64,000 nt of DNA from Chloroflexota bacterium. GTDB lineage: Bacteria > Chloroflexota > Limnocylindria > Limnocylindrales > CSP1-4. The stretch lies in NCBI GenBank assembly GCA_021786265.1, contig JAJYNP010000005.1:1-64000 (forward strand). The letters are read 5' to 3'. A model generated the notes under the pieces. That model worked only from the letters and a program-made list of their open reading frames with translations. It had not been told where the DNA came from and did no database searches. Position numbers and translations under genes: made by a program. Of this stretch, positions 23,348-32,207 are shown piece after piece. The stretch's first letter is position 1; every line of letters starts with the position of its first letter.

Positions 23348-25573
23348 CTAGCGGATGAAGAGCGGCGCGAAGACCAGGGTGAGCGTCGCGAGCAGCTTGA
23401 CGAGCACGTGAAGCGAGGGCCCCGCAGTGTCCTTGAATGGGTCGCCGACGGTGTCGCCGACGACCGCGGCCGCGTGCGCGGCGGTCTTCTTGCCGAGCAC
23501 GTTGCCGTCCGCGTCGAGCAGGTGCCCGGACTCGATGTACTTCTTGGCGTTGTCCCACGCGCCGCCGCCGTTGTTGAGGACCGAGGCGAGCAGCACACCG
23601 GCGATGGTGCCCACCATCAGCAGGCCGGCCGCGGCCTGGTAGCCGAGGACGAGGCCCACGACGATGGGCGTCGCGACCGCCACGGCGCCCGGCGCCACCA
23701 TCTCGCGGAGGGCGGCCCGCGTCGTGATGTCCACCACGCGCGCATAGTCCGGGCGCTGGGTGTAGTCCATGATGCCCGGCATCTCGCGGAACTGGCGGCG
23801 CACCTCGACGATGATCGACTGGGCGGTGGTGCCCACCGCCCGGATGGCCAATGAGCTGAAGAAGTAGACCAGCATCGCAGCGATCAGGGCTGCCACGAAC
23901 ACGCCGATGTTCGAGAGGTCCACGGCGGTCATGAGCTGGACGCCCTGCTTGCCCGCCGCGATCTGCCGCGACAGGATGAGGTTGATCTTGTCGATGTACG
24001 CGCTGAAGAGCAGGAAGGCGGCCAGCGAGGCGGACGCGATCGCGTAGCCCTTGGTCAGCGCCTTGGTGGTGTTGCCGACGGCATCGAGGCGGTCGGTGAT
24101 CTCGCGGGCACCGGCCTCGCTGCGCGAGAACTCGGCGATGCCGCCCGCGTTGTCGGTGATGGGCCCGAAAGTGTCCATGGCGAGCACGTACGCGCACGTC
24201 ATGAGCATGCCCATGGTCGCGACCGCGGTCCCGAAGATGCCGCCGATGTTCTGCCCCTGGGCGTTCAGCAGGTTGGCCTGCGAGCCCAGCCAGTGGCTGA
24301 GCAGCAGCGCGATCCCGATGACGATGGCGGTGGCGAACGTGGTCTCGTAGCCGACCGCCGTGCCAGCGATGATGTTGGTTGCCGGACCGGTCCTGGACGC
24401 CTCGGCGATCTCCTTCACGGGGCGGAACGAGCCGGCCGTGTAGTACTGCGTGATGTAGACGAAGGCGATGCTGGTGGCCAGGCCGACCAGGCCGGCGCCG
24501 AAGAACCAGAGCCAGGTGGGGATCCCGGACGCACCAGTCTGCTGGCCGGTCTGCATCATCACGTTCGTGACGATCAGCATCCCCACCGCGCTCAGGCCGG
24601 TGGTGAGCCAGTAGCCGCGGTTGAGGATGTTCATGGGGTCCTCGTCCTCGCGGCCGCCCAGCGTGTACAGCGAGACGATGGTGGCCAGGAGCCCGAAGGC
24701 GCGCACCACGAGGGGGAAGAAGATCCACGATTCCGGGCTGGGCCAGCCCGCGCTGACCGCGACGTTGTAGATGCCCACCGAGAGGATCATGGCGCCGATG
24801 TTCTCGACCGCGGTCGACTCGAAGAGGTCGGCACCGCGGCCCGCGCAGTCACCCACGTTGTCGCCCACCAGGTCGGCGATCACGCCGGCGTTGCGCGGAT
24901 CGTCCTCGGGGATTCCGGCTTCCACCTTGCCCACCAGGTCGGAGCCCACGTCCGCCGCCTTGGTGTAGATCCCGCCGCCGAGCTGCGCGAAGAGCGCCAC
25001 GAACGACGCGCCGAAGCCGTAACCCACGATCAGGAAGGGCGCCTGGTCCGGGTGCTGGAAGCCGCCGTAGGCGACGAACATCGCCCACACGCCGGCCAGC
25101 GACAGGGCCACCACCAGGAAGCCAGAGACGGCGCCTCCACGCATGGCCACCTTCACCGCCTCGACCAGGCTCCGGCGGGCGGCCGCCGCGGTGCGCACGT
25201 TGGACTTGACGCTGACGTACATGCCGATGATGCCCGAGGCCATGGAGCACGCCGCCCCGACCAGGAAGGCGACGCCGGTGCGGATGCCGAGGTCCATGCC
25301 GTAGACGTCGGTGTCCGAGACCTGCTTCGTCTCGACCAGCCCGATCACCACGGCGATGATCACGGCCACCACCAGGGCCAGCAGGGCGATGGTGGTGTAC
25401 TGGCGCCGGATGAACGCCACCGCGCCCTCGTAGATCGTGCCGGCGACGTCCTGCATCGCCTGCGTCCCCGTATCGTGCGACAGCACGTCGCGCGCCAGGT
25501 ACAAGGCGAAAAGGACCGTCGCCAGGACGGCGATCGGGATGAGCCAGGGCATCGCACCCGCTAGACCGCTCAC
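23348..25573 (-). CDS. hppA: Membrane-bound H+-pumping pyrophosphatase, K+-independent type
   Basis: A protein of about 741 residues with some 16 membrane helices. It couples PPi hydrolysis to proton export. Catalytic-loop motifs: DVGSDLVGKVE, EDDPRNAGVIADLVGDNVGDCAGRGADLFE, and the C-terminal DNAKKYIE...HAAAVVGDTVGDPFKDT. The sequence VGNTTKALTKG has Lys where K+-dependent enzymes have Ala, so it should be K+-independent. Starts: GTG 25573 (GGGAGG 10 nt upstream) or GTG 25582. It fits the PPi-type PFK at 5.1 kb. Confidence 0.95.
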   Translation of the reverse strand: MSGLAGAMPWLIPIAVLATVLFALYLARDVLSHDTGTQAMQDVAGTIYEGAVAFIRRQYTTIALLALVVAVIIAVVIGLVETKQVSDTDVYGMDLGIRTGVAFLVGAACSMASGIIGMYVSVKSNVRTAAAARRSLVEAVKVAMRGGAVSGFLVVALSLAGVWAMFVAYGGFQHPDQAPFLIVGYGFGASFVALFAQLGGGIYTKAADVGSDLVGKVEAGIPEDDPRNAGVIADLVGDNVGDCAGRGADLFESTAVENIGAMILSVGIYNVAVSAGWPSPESWIFFPLVVRAFGLLATIVSLYTLGGREDEDPMNILNRGYWLTTGLSAVGMLIVTNVMMQTGQQTGASGIPTWLWFFGAGLVGLATSIAFVYITQYYTAGSFRPVKEIAEASRTGPATNIIAGTAVGYETTFATAIVIGIALLLSHWLGSQANLLNAQGQNIGGIFGTAVATMGMLMTCAYVLAMDTFGPITDNAGGIAEFSRSEAGAREITDRLDAVGNTTKALTKGYAIASASLAAFLLFSAYIDKINLILSRQIAAGKQGVQLMTAVDLSNIGVFVAALIAAMLVYFFSSLAIRAVGTTAQSIIVEVRRQFREMPGIMDYTQRPDYARVVDITTRAALREMVAPGAVAVATPIVVGLVLGYQAAAGLLMVGTIAGVLLASVLNNGGGAWDNAKKYIESGHLLDADGNVLGKKTAAHAAAVVGDTVGDPFKDTAGPSLHVLVKLLATLTLVFAPLFIR

Positions 25574-25691
25574 GTCGGACACGCCTCCCGTAGGCAAGGA
25601 AACATCCCCGCTGCGAGCGGGGATGGCACGCGGCTTTCGGCCGGCCGGAGTGTAGCATGCGGTTCCGCCCGGAAGGCCCCCGGCGGCCGGC

Positions 25692-27701
25692 CTATGGCAG
25701 CCAGCGCGGCTGCGTCCCGTCCGGCGACAGCTGACGCAGCTCCCGCCCGTCCGTGCGCACCTCCCAGATGCCCGCGCTCGGGCCACCCGCCGCCGGGACC
25801 CGCACGAACACGACCAGGTCGCCCGCCGGCGAGAAAGAGGGCTCCCGGTCGGACAGGTCGGTCGCGGCGCTCAGCGCCAGCGGGGCACCGCCGCCCGCCG
25901 GCTGGAACGTCACGTGCTGCAGGCCGCCGCCCGAGAGCCATGCCATGTCCCCCTGCGACGAGACGCTGAGCCACGGCCCTCCCCGGGCCAGGGGTGCCGG
26001 TGCCGCCCCGTCGCGCAGCACCCACGCGGAGGCGTTCCCCTGGCCCGTGCCCAGCGCGTCCACCACGAACCCGTGTTCGCGGTCGGACCACTGCATGGGT
26101 CCCGCAGGGTCGCGCAGCCCCGTCGGGGTCGCCGCTCCGGTGGCCAGGTCGATGCGCACGATCCGACCGCTCGAGTCCACCGCCAGTGCGGTGGCGCCGT
26201 CCGTCGAGACGGCCGTGAGCGTCGACCACGGCCCCGGCTGCACGGCGTCCGCGGTGTCGGCGGCGGCGTTGACCGAGCCGGTAGGCGGCGCGCCGCCGGC
26301 CAGGAGCTGGCGCGCCTGCTGGTTCGAGTCGATCGGGAGGAGCCAGATGCCCTGGTCATCGCCGGCGAGCCTCCCGCGTCGCCCGACGATGACCGCGCTG
26401 CCATCGGGCAGAAGGCGGGGGGCGTAGTCGAACGCGTCTGTCGGGGTGAGGACGGTGGGACTCGAATCGCCGAGCCTGAACGTCTCGACCAGGCCGCCCG
26501 AGGCGTAGACCACCCGCTTCCCGTCGGCGGTGACGTCGTAGGCCGTCACGGGCGCGAGCTCGTCCGTCAGCTGCCTGGGGTTGCTGCCGTCCGGGTTCAT
26601 CGCCCAGAGGTTGCGGACCCCGGTGCGGGCGGAGAGGAACAGCACCTGGTTCTGGAGCGAGTCGGTGGGAGCGCCCGTGGTGAACGACCAGGTCCGTCCC
26701 GCCGCAACCATGTCCGGAGCGTCGGCGCGCTTGACGCCACCCAGCAACTCAACGGTGTAGGTGGTGTGCGGGGCCAGTGGCGCCGCTGGCTGGTACACCA
26801 GGACGCTCGCGGGCGGCGTGGCGCCAGGCACGTCGTCCGGCACCGTCTCCACCCGGAGTTCCCCGGGGGCGGGCGGCGTGACCTGGACCAGCCCGCTGAC
26901 GCTCCCCGGATCGACCGGCCCGTCGAACAGCATCGCGATGGGGCCGTTCACGGGTGCCCCGGCCGAGCCGTCGGCGGGGATGACCCTCATCAGCCCGAGC
27001 CCGGCACTGACCGTGGTGAAGTCGACCGCGATGGGGCCGGCCGGAGAATTGCCGTCGGTGTCGGCGGCGAGGTCGGACACCGTGACGATGTAGTGCGTGC
27101 CGAAGGAGAGCGGGTCGAGCGGCGACAGCGTCACCGTCAGGCCGCTCCAGGTGGCGCGGAAGCGCGTCGAGGGCAGGATGCCGATCGCGGCCTGTGTCGC
27201 GCCGACGTCCATCAGCCGGTCGAACGTCAGCGTGATCGTCGAGCTGACCGCGACGTCGGTCGCGCCGGCGGCGGGGATGCTCGACGTGAGCGTCGGGAGC
27301 CCGATGGTGCGGAACGTGAACGTGGTGGCGCCCTGGTCGGCGACGTTGCCGTTCACGTCGCGGAACCCGGGCGAGATCGTCACCACGAACTGCGTCGCGA
27401 CCGGGAGCTTCTGGGCGGGCGTGAAGATCATGGTCCGGGCGCCGTCCCACGAGAATGTGCCCTGGACCTCCGGGACGAGCCGGAAATGGAGCTCGGCCGA
27501 ACCCTGGTCGACGGCCTTGGTGAACTGCACGTCGACGGTCGTGTGGGTCAGGCCGACGTGGGCGTCGCCGGTGGTCCGGCCGAGCGTGACGCCCTGGACG
27601 GCAGGCGGGACACGGTCCACCAGGGTGGCGTTCGCCAGGATCAGCACGAGCACGGCGATGGCGATGAGGCGCCCGGCGAGCTCGACGGTGTGGCGTGACA
27701 C
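25692..27701 (-). CDS. Exported protein: Big_5 Ig-like domains plus TolB-like propeller
   Basis: A protein of about 669 residues starting at GTG 27701 with an N-terminal membrane anchor (LIAIAVLVLILANATLV). Three Ig-like (SbsA/Big_5) domains follow, recognisable by VDVQFTKAVD, STITLTFDRLMD and GPIAMLFDGPVD and by TTFTFRT, VDFTTVS and TWSFTTG ends. From about residue 360 there are propeller-type units of TolB kind (NLWAMNPDGSNPRQLTDE, DGKRVVYASGG, LPDGSAVIVGRRG, SPAGDLVVFVR, VRTDGRELRQLSPDG). Probably an extracellular, surface-held protein. Divergent from a signal peptidase gene. Confidence 0.8.
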   Translation of the reverse strand: MSRHTVELAGRLIAIAVLVLILANATLVDRVPPAVQGVTLGRTTGDAHVGLTHTTVDVQFTKAVDQGSAELHFRLVPEVQGTFSWDGARTMIFTPAQKLPVATQFVVTISPGFRDVNGNVADQGATTFTFRTIGLPTLTSSIPAAGATDVAVSSTITLTFDRLMDVGATQAAIGILPSTRFRATWSGLTVTLSPLDPLSFGTHYIVTVSDLAADTDGNSPAGPIAVDFTTVSAGLGLMRVIPADGSAGAPVNGPIAMLFDGPVDPGSVSGLVQVTPPAPGELRVETVPDDVPGATPPASVLVYQPAAPLAPHTTYTVELLGGVKRADAPDMVAAGRTWSFTTGAPTDSLQNQVLFLSARTGVRNLWAMNPDGSNPRQLTDELAPVTAYDVTADGKRVVYASGGLVETFRLGDSSPTVLTPTDAFDYAPRLLPDGSAVIVGRRGRLAGDDQGIWLLPIDSNQQARQLLAGGAPPTGSVNAAADTADAVQPGPWSTLTAVSTDGATALAVDSSGRIVRIDLATGAATPTGLRDPAGPMQWSDREHGFVVDALGTGQGNASAWVLRDGAAPAPLARGGPWLSVSSQGDMAWLSGGGLQHVTFQPAGGGAPLALSAATDLSDREPSFSPAGDLVVFVRVPAAGGPSAGIWEVRTDGRELRQLSPDGTQPRWLP

Positions 27702-27790
27702 GAGCTCTGACCTTACCACGGAGCGGCTCCCCGCCCCGTGCGTCACTTGGCCCTATACTCCCGCCTTGTGATCCGAGACGTTCGTCCCGC

Positions 27791-28441
27791 GTGACCCAGC
27801 GCGCGCGCGGCTGCCTCCTGGAGGCGGTCGAGACACTCGTCCTTACCCTCATCATCTTTCTGGTCATCCAGACCTTCATCGCCCAGCCGTACCAGGTCGA
27901 GCAGATGAGCATGGAGAACACCCTGCTGCCGCACCAGTACGTGCTGGTGGACAAGCTCACCCCTCGGTTCGACCCGTACAAGCGGGGCGACATCGTGGTC
28001 TTCATGCCGCCCGGCGCAGCACCCGGCTCGACCCCGTTCATCAAGCGCGTGATCGGCCTGCCCGGCGACACCCTCGACATCCGCAACGGCCACGTGTTCA
28101 TCAACGGCCAGGAGATCAGCGAGCCGTACGTGTTCCCGGGACAGACCACGGAACCCCTCGGGGGCCAGGACCACTGGGTGGTGCCGGCGAACTCGCTCTT
28201 CGTGATGGGCGACCACCGCGAGAACTCCAGCGATTCCCGGGTGTTCGGGCCGGTGCCGATCGCGAACGTCATCGGTCGGGCCTGGCTGCGGTACTGGCCA
28301 CTCAACACCTTCGAGATCCTGGCCACGCCGACGTATCCCGACCTGAGCCCGCTGTCCGTGCCCTCGGCCCTCCCCTCGGGCGCCCGCGCCGCGGCTCCTC
28401 CGGCCGCCGACCGCGCCGCGGCGTTCGCGCGCGCGGCCTGA
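27791..28441 (+). CDS. lepB: Signal peptidase I (second copy)
   Basis: A 216-residue S26A serine protease. From GTG 27791 there is one transmembrane helix (LVLTLIIFLVIQTFI), then Ser40 in QMSM and Lys85 in FIKRVIGLPGD, exactly the spacing of the copy at 9.2 kb, and GDHRENSSDSRVFGPV. An Ala/Pro-rich C-terminal tail of about 30 residues is absent from the other copy. A TATACT at 27754-27759 could be a -10 but has no clear -35. It is followed closely by a Hyf-like membrane pair. Confidence 0.93.
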   Translation: MTQRARGCLLEAVETLVLTLIIFLVIQTFIAQPYQVEQMSMENTLLPHQYVLVDKLTPRFDPYKRGDIVVFMPPGAAPGSTPFIKRVIGLPGDTLDIRNGHVFINGQEISEPYVFPGQTTEPLGGQDHWVVPANSLFVMGDHRENSSDSRVFGPVPIANVIGRAWLRYWPLNTFEILATPTYPDLSPLSVPSALPSGARAAAPPAADRAAAFARAA

Positions 28442-28456
28442 ATCCGGGATCCGGCC

Positions 28457-29107
28457 GTGGAACCTGCGCTGGCCGGGATCGGTGCCCTCGCGACCGCGGT
28501 CGCTGCGGCGGCGTCGCTCAGGGCGCGAACGGCGCAGGTCGCGGTGCTCGGCATGGCGGCGGCCCTGGTGCTCTCGCCCCTCGCGCTGTCACCCCTGCCG
28601 CCGGTGCTGCCGCTGGCCTTCTGGCTGGTGACCGCGCTGCTTGCCTCGTACCTGCTGCTGCTCGCCGCACGCGAAGGACCGGCGCTCCTGCCGCCGCTCC
28701 CGCTCGGGGGCTGGGGCGAGGCCGCCTTCGTGCTGCTCGGGTTCGCACTCGGGTCGGTGGTCGCGCCGATCGCGGGTCCCGGCCGTGGACCGGCCACTGC
28801 GCTCGCCGCCGGGGTCGCCGTGGCCTTCGCGGCCGTCCCGCTGGCCGCCTTCAGCCGCGACATGCTGCGAACCGCGATCGGCGCGGTCCTCCTCCTCGAT
28901 GCCTGCGGCCTGGTCGCGGCGGCCCTCACCGGCACGCCCGGCCAGCTGGAGATCGTGGCGCTGGGACTCGCAATCGCAGGAGCCGCGGCGGCCTCCCGCG
29001 ACGTGCTGCTGCAGGATCTCCGGGGCCGTGGAGCCGGACCCGCGACGCCGGAGTCGCTCGCCGCGCCGGCCGCGGGCGGCACCCGTTCCAGACAGGCCGG
29101 AGGATGA
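28457..29107 (+). CDS. HyfE/NuoK-like membrane subunit
   Basis: A 216-residue, very hydrophobic protein with six or seven helices. The C-terminal part (SRDMLRTAIGAVLLLDACGLVAAALTG, then GQLEIVALGLAIAGAAAA) follows the layout of the hydrogenase-4 subunit HyfE (QRNILRQIFGY...). The next gene is a NuoL/M/N-type protein. The acidic residue expected in the NuoK-like helices is only partly evident. It begins 16 nt after lepB. The call is by pattern and neighbour; a generic membrane protein is possible. Confidence 0.5.
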   Translation: MEPALAGIGALATAVAAAASLRARTAQVAVLGMAAALVLSPLALSPLPPVLPLAFWLVTALLASYLLLLAAREGPALLPPLPLGGWGEAAFVLLGFALGSVVAPIAGPGRGPATALAAGVAVAFAAVPLAAFSRDMLRTAIGAVLLLDACGLVAAALTGTPGQLEIVALGLAIAGAAAASRDVLLQDLRGRGAGPATPESLAAPAAGGTRSRQAGG

Positions 29108-29126
29108 TGGCGGCGAGGCGGCCGGC

Positions 29127-30731
29127 ATGAGCGCGGGCATCCTCGTCGCCGTCGCGCTCGTCACCGCCGTGCTGGCATCGCTTCAAGCTCGACGGCCGCT
29201 CGGGGCGGCCGTCGCGGCGGGCGGGCTCGGCGCGTGTGTCCTGGTCGCGGTCGCGGCGCCGCCGCTCACGCCCGTCGTGATGGGCGACGCAACCTTCGCG
29301 CTGGGTCAGCACGGCGCAGACGTCGTGGCCAGCTCGGCGGCGTCGATGCTGCTCCTGCTGGGCGTCGCGGTCGCGGTCCGGTCCACCGGCCCGCGTGTGC
29401 CGGCCGCGCTGACGGTCGCAGTCGCGGCGCTGGCGGCCGGCATCGCGGCGCTGAACGGCTCGCTGATGACCCCACCGTCGGGCGGAAACGCGCGGTTCCA
29501 GACCGCCGGCACGGACGGCCCGCCGATCGCGATCGCGCTCGTCACCGCCGCCGCGGTCGTGCTGGTGCCCATCGTGGCCACCGGGACCGACGGCGCGCCG
29601 GAGGCAGCCACCGCCAGGACGGCGAGTCGTGCGCTCCGCGTGACGACCGTCGCCTGCGGTCTCGGGCTGGTGGGCATGGCGTGGCTCCTGGGCCCCTCCG
29701 GACCCGTGGCGCCCGATCCCACCGGCGTGGCTGCCGCGCTCCTGCTCGTCGCCGGCGCGGCGGGGCTCTTCCTGGGCGCGATGCCACTGCACACGATCGT
29801 CGCGCGCGCCGCGGTGTCCGGCCCCGTCGCGCTGGTGGCGGCCCGCGGGATCTGGCTGCCGGCAGCGTTCGCGCTGGCGGCCGTCGCCTGGGAGCAGCGC
29901 GTGCTTGCCCCGGCCATCGCCTTCGGCGGCACCGGTGGCACGCCCCTCCTCGCCGAGATCCGTGCCCTGATCGCGATCGTTGCGCTCGTGACCATCGTGG
30001 GGGGCGCGATCGTCGCCACGCTGCACGGCGACCTGCGGCATGTGCTCGCCTACACGCTCATCGGCGACGCGGGGCTCGCCCTGCTGGCGCTGGCCACGGC
30101 CGACCCGGCCGGAGCGGCCGCCGCCACCACCTGGTTGCCGGCGAACGCCGTGGCGCGAACCGCCTTCGCGGCGTGGACCCTGGCGCTGGCGGGAGCCTGG
30201 GGGACGGCCCGGCTCGACGAGCTGGATGGCTGGGCGCGCCGGGCGCCGCTCCTCGCGCTCGGGCTGCTGGCGGTCGCACTCGCCACGTTCGGGTTGCCGG
30301 GGTGGGGCATCTTCGCCCTGCGCTCCTCGCTGACCCAGGCCGCCGGCGGATTCCTGGGATCGCTGATGCTGGCCGCGGCCTGGCTGGGACTGGCGCCGTT
30401 CGCCCGGCTCGCGTGGGTGGGCCTGCGACGGCCGCCGGAACCGGACCGGGAAGAGCCCGGCACGGGTCCGGGCCGACCGCGCGCCGTGGGCGCCAGATGG
30501 GTCGGCCGAGCCGCGAGGCTCGCCAGCGGTCAGCCGGGCGCCGGCGACCTGGGGCGACCGAGCGTCGAGAGTGCCGGCGGCTGGAGCGCGCTCCGGCGGG
30601 CCGGCAACGCGGCAACGGCCGCCTGGCTGGCGAACGGGGCGGTCATCGCCGCGAGCATCGCGCTCCTGGCAGCGCTCCTCGCGGTCGTGGTGTCGCTGCG
30701 AGCGGGAGGCGTGCTCGCCTCGGTGGACTGA
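29127..30731 (+). CDS. Proton-translocating antiporter-like subunit (NuoL/M/N, HyfF family)
   Basis: A 534-residue protein with about 13 hydrophobic helices. Family marks: MPLHTIVARAAVSGPVALVAARG (compare PFHTWLPDA...P) and GDLRHVLAYTLIGDAGLALLAL (compare TDLKRLLAYSSISHMG). The key Lys is replaced by Arg/His and the His by Asp, so the proton path differs from standard complex I. A charged loop of about 70 residues lies near the C-terminus before the last helix. No other complex I or hydrogenase gene is nearby. Start is ATG 29127, 19 nt after the previous stop. Confidence 0.6.
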   Translation: MSAGILVAVALVTAVLASLQARRPLGAAVAAGGLGACVLVAVAAPPLTPVVMGDATFALGQHGADVVASSAASMLLLLGVAVAVRSTGPRVPAALTVAVAALAAGIAALNGSLMTPPSGGNARFQTAGTDGPPIAIALVTAAAVVLVPIVATGTDGAPEAATARTASRALRVTTVACGLGLVGMAWLLGPSGPVAPDPTGVAAALLLVAGAAGLFLGAMPLHTIVARAAVSGPVALVAARGIWLPAAFALAAVAWEQRVLAPAIAFGGTGGTPLLAEIRALIAIVALVTIVGGAIVATLHGDLRHVLAYTLIGDAGLALLALATADPAGAAAATTWLPANAVARTAFAAWTLALAGAWGTARLDELDGWARRAPLLALGLLAVALATFGLPGWGIFALRSSLTQAAGGFLGSLMLAAAWLGLAPFARLAWVGLRRPPEPDREEPGTGPGRPRAVGARWVGRAARLASGQPGAGDLGRPSVESAGGWSALRRAGNAATAAWLANGAVIAASIALLAALLAVVVSLRAGGVLASVD

Positions 30732-30753
30732 CGGTCGCGGGGTGGAGTGACGA

Positions 30754-31218
30754 TCACGCCCCCTCGGGCGCGAGCACCCACCGATCGATCTCTCGCTCGT
30801 ACCCGATGAGCTCCTCGGGCCGGAACCAGAGATCGAGCTCGACCTGCGCCGTCTCGGGGCTGTCGGAGGCGTGCACCAGGTTCTGCGCGGTCACCAGCGC
30901 CAGGTCGCCGCGGATCGTCCCGGGGTCGGCCTGGTTGGGACGCGTCGCCCCGTTCATCGCCCGAACCACCGCGACCGCATCGGGCCCCTCCAGCACCAGC
31001 GCGACCAGCGGGGCGGAGGTGATGAACTCGACGAGTCCCGCGAAGAACGGCTTCCCGCGGTGCACGGCGTAGTGGCGTTCGGCGAGGTCCCGGTCGACCC
31101 GGACCAGCTTCAGTCCGACGATCTTGAGTCCGCGCTCCTCGTATCGGGCGAGGATGCGGCCGACCAGCAGGCGCTGGACGCCGTCGGGCTTGACCAGGAC
31201 CAGGGTGCGCTCGATCAC
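30754..31218 (-). CDS. ndk: Nucleoside-diphosphate kinase
   Basis: A 154-residue enzyme that moves the gamma-phosphate between nucleoside triphosphates and diphosphates through a phospho-His. Motifs: TLVLVKPDGVQRLLVG at the N-terminus, ATRPNQADPGTIRGDLA, and NLVHASDSPETA with the active-site His (about 115). GTG start with GGAGGCACC before it; the start overlaps the stop of the upstream gene (GTGA), third of a coupled chain with an M16 peptidase. Confidence 0.97.
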   Translation of the reverse strand: MIERTLVLVKPDGVQRLLVGRILARYEERGLKIVGLKLVRVDRDLAERHYAVHRGKPFFAGLVEFITSAPLVALVLEGPDAVAVVRAMNGATRPNQADPGTIRGDLALVTAQNLVHASDSPETAQVELDLWFRPEELIGYEREIDRWVLAPEGA

Positions 31219-32207
31219 GGTGCCTCCTCGGGTGCCCGGGCGCCGTGAAGTGCCCGGCTCGCTTGCTGGAACGCCTCCGCCGCGAGCGTCTCGCGACCCA
31301 TGAGGCGGTACGCGTCGCCGCGCACCAGGTGGATCGAGGCGGCCTCAGGGCCGGAACTCACCATTCGCAGCGCCTCGTCCGCCACGGCGAGGACCGCCGG
31401 GGCCAGGACCGGCCGGCTCCGCAGCACGAGCGCGAGGCGCGTCGCCGTCCCCGTCAGGTCCCCTCGGGCGAGTCGGGCCTCGACGTCCGCGAGATCGCCC
31501 GAGGCGTACGTCGCGACCGCGGGGGTGCCTGCCGGGACGGGTGCGGTCCCTGCCGGCTCTTCGGGGCGGCCGGGCGGCGGGCCTCCCGGCCTCGTCTCCG
31601 GGGGCCAGATGCCGCTCTGTGGCTGTCCCGCGAACAGCGCGTCCAGGCGGTCTCGGCCGCGCGCCAGGACGCGCGCAGCAAGGTTGCGGGCATCCGGCAT
31701 GCGTCCCGCCGCGGCGGCCGCCTCGGCGGCCACGCACATGGCGACGAGCTCCTCGCCACCAGCCTCCAGGTAGGCGTCCGCGGCCTCGCCGGCGCCAACC
31801 AGGTCGCCGGTCCGCCAGCGCACCTCGGCCAGGTCGGCCAGTGCCGGCACGTCGAGGGCGCCCCGCGCGGCCAGCGTCTCGAGCTCGGCGCGGGCAAGCC
31901 CGAACATGCCGATCCGGAGGTGCACGTGGGCCAGGCGGGCATCGCTCAGGCTCGCGGACGAGGAGGCGGTGGGGACCGTCGACGGCGCGGTGACGCGGCC
32001 CGGACCGACTGGGACGGGCGACACCGAGGCGAGCCCCGACTGCGAGGTCGTCGACAGGTCGTCGGGCGGGGATGTCTGGGGTGGCTCATCCGGCGCCGGT
32101 TGGCCGCCCGCGGGCTCGGCGGGCACAGGCTCGGCGGGCGCAGGCTCGCTCCACGGGAGGAGTGGATCCGCGTCGGGCCGGTCCATGCGCTCGCCGTCCT
32201 CGATCAT
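31215..32207 (-). CDS. Ala-rich helical-repeat protein between peptidase and ndk
   Basis: A 330-residue protein with a long acidic Pro/Ser/Thr-rich N-terminus (residues 1-85), then helix pairs that look like TPR-type repeats (HVHLRIGMFGLARAELETLA, LADLAEVRWRTGDLVGAGEAADAYL, VARLALVLRSRPVL-like, IHLVRGDAYRLMGRETLAAEAFQQA). No signal peptide. ATG overlaps the peptidase stop (ATGA) and its own stop overlaps ndk. Probably a scaffold; no partner is indicated beyond the coupled genes. Confidence 0.65.
   Translation of the reverse strand: MIEDGERMDRPDADPLLPWSEPAPAEPVPAEPAGGQPAPDEPPQTSPPDDLSTTSQSGLASVSPVPVGPGRVTAPSTVPTASSSASLSDARLAHVHLRIGMFGLARAELETLAARGALDVPALADLAEVRWRTGDLVGAGEAADAYLEAGGEELVAMCVAAEAAAAAGRMPDARNLAARVLARGRDRLDALFAGQPQSGIWPPETRPGGPPPGRPEEPAGTAPVPAGTPAVATYASGDLADVEARLARGDLTGTATRLALVLRSRPVLAPAVLAVADEALRMVSSGPEAASIHLVRGDAYRLMGRETLAAEAFQQASRALHGARAPEEAP

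Noticed and set aside
21924..24728. 934-codon minus-strand frame spanning argR, uppP and hppA
   Set aside because: Only its last 168 codons (argR) read as protein. The rest is a His/Arg/Gly-rich shadow of hppA and uppP in another frame.
27743..27790. Promoter at TATACT (27754-27759) for the second signal peptidase
   Set aside because: The -10 match is good but no -35 lies at proper distance, so it was mentioned and not listed.
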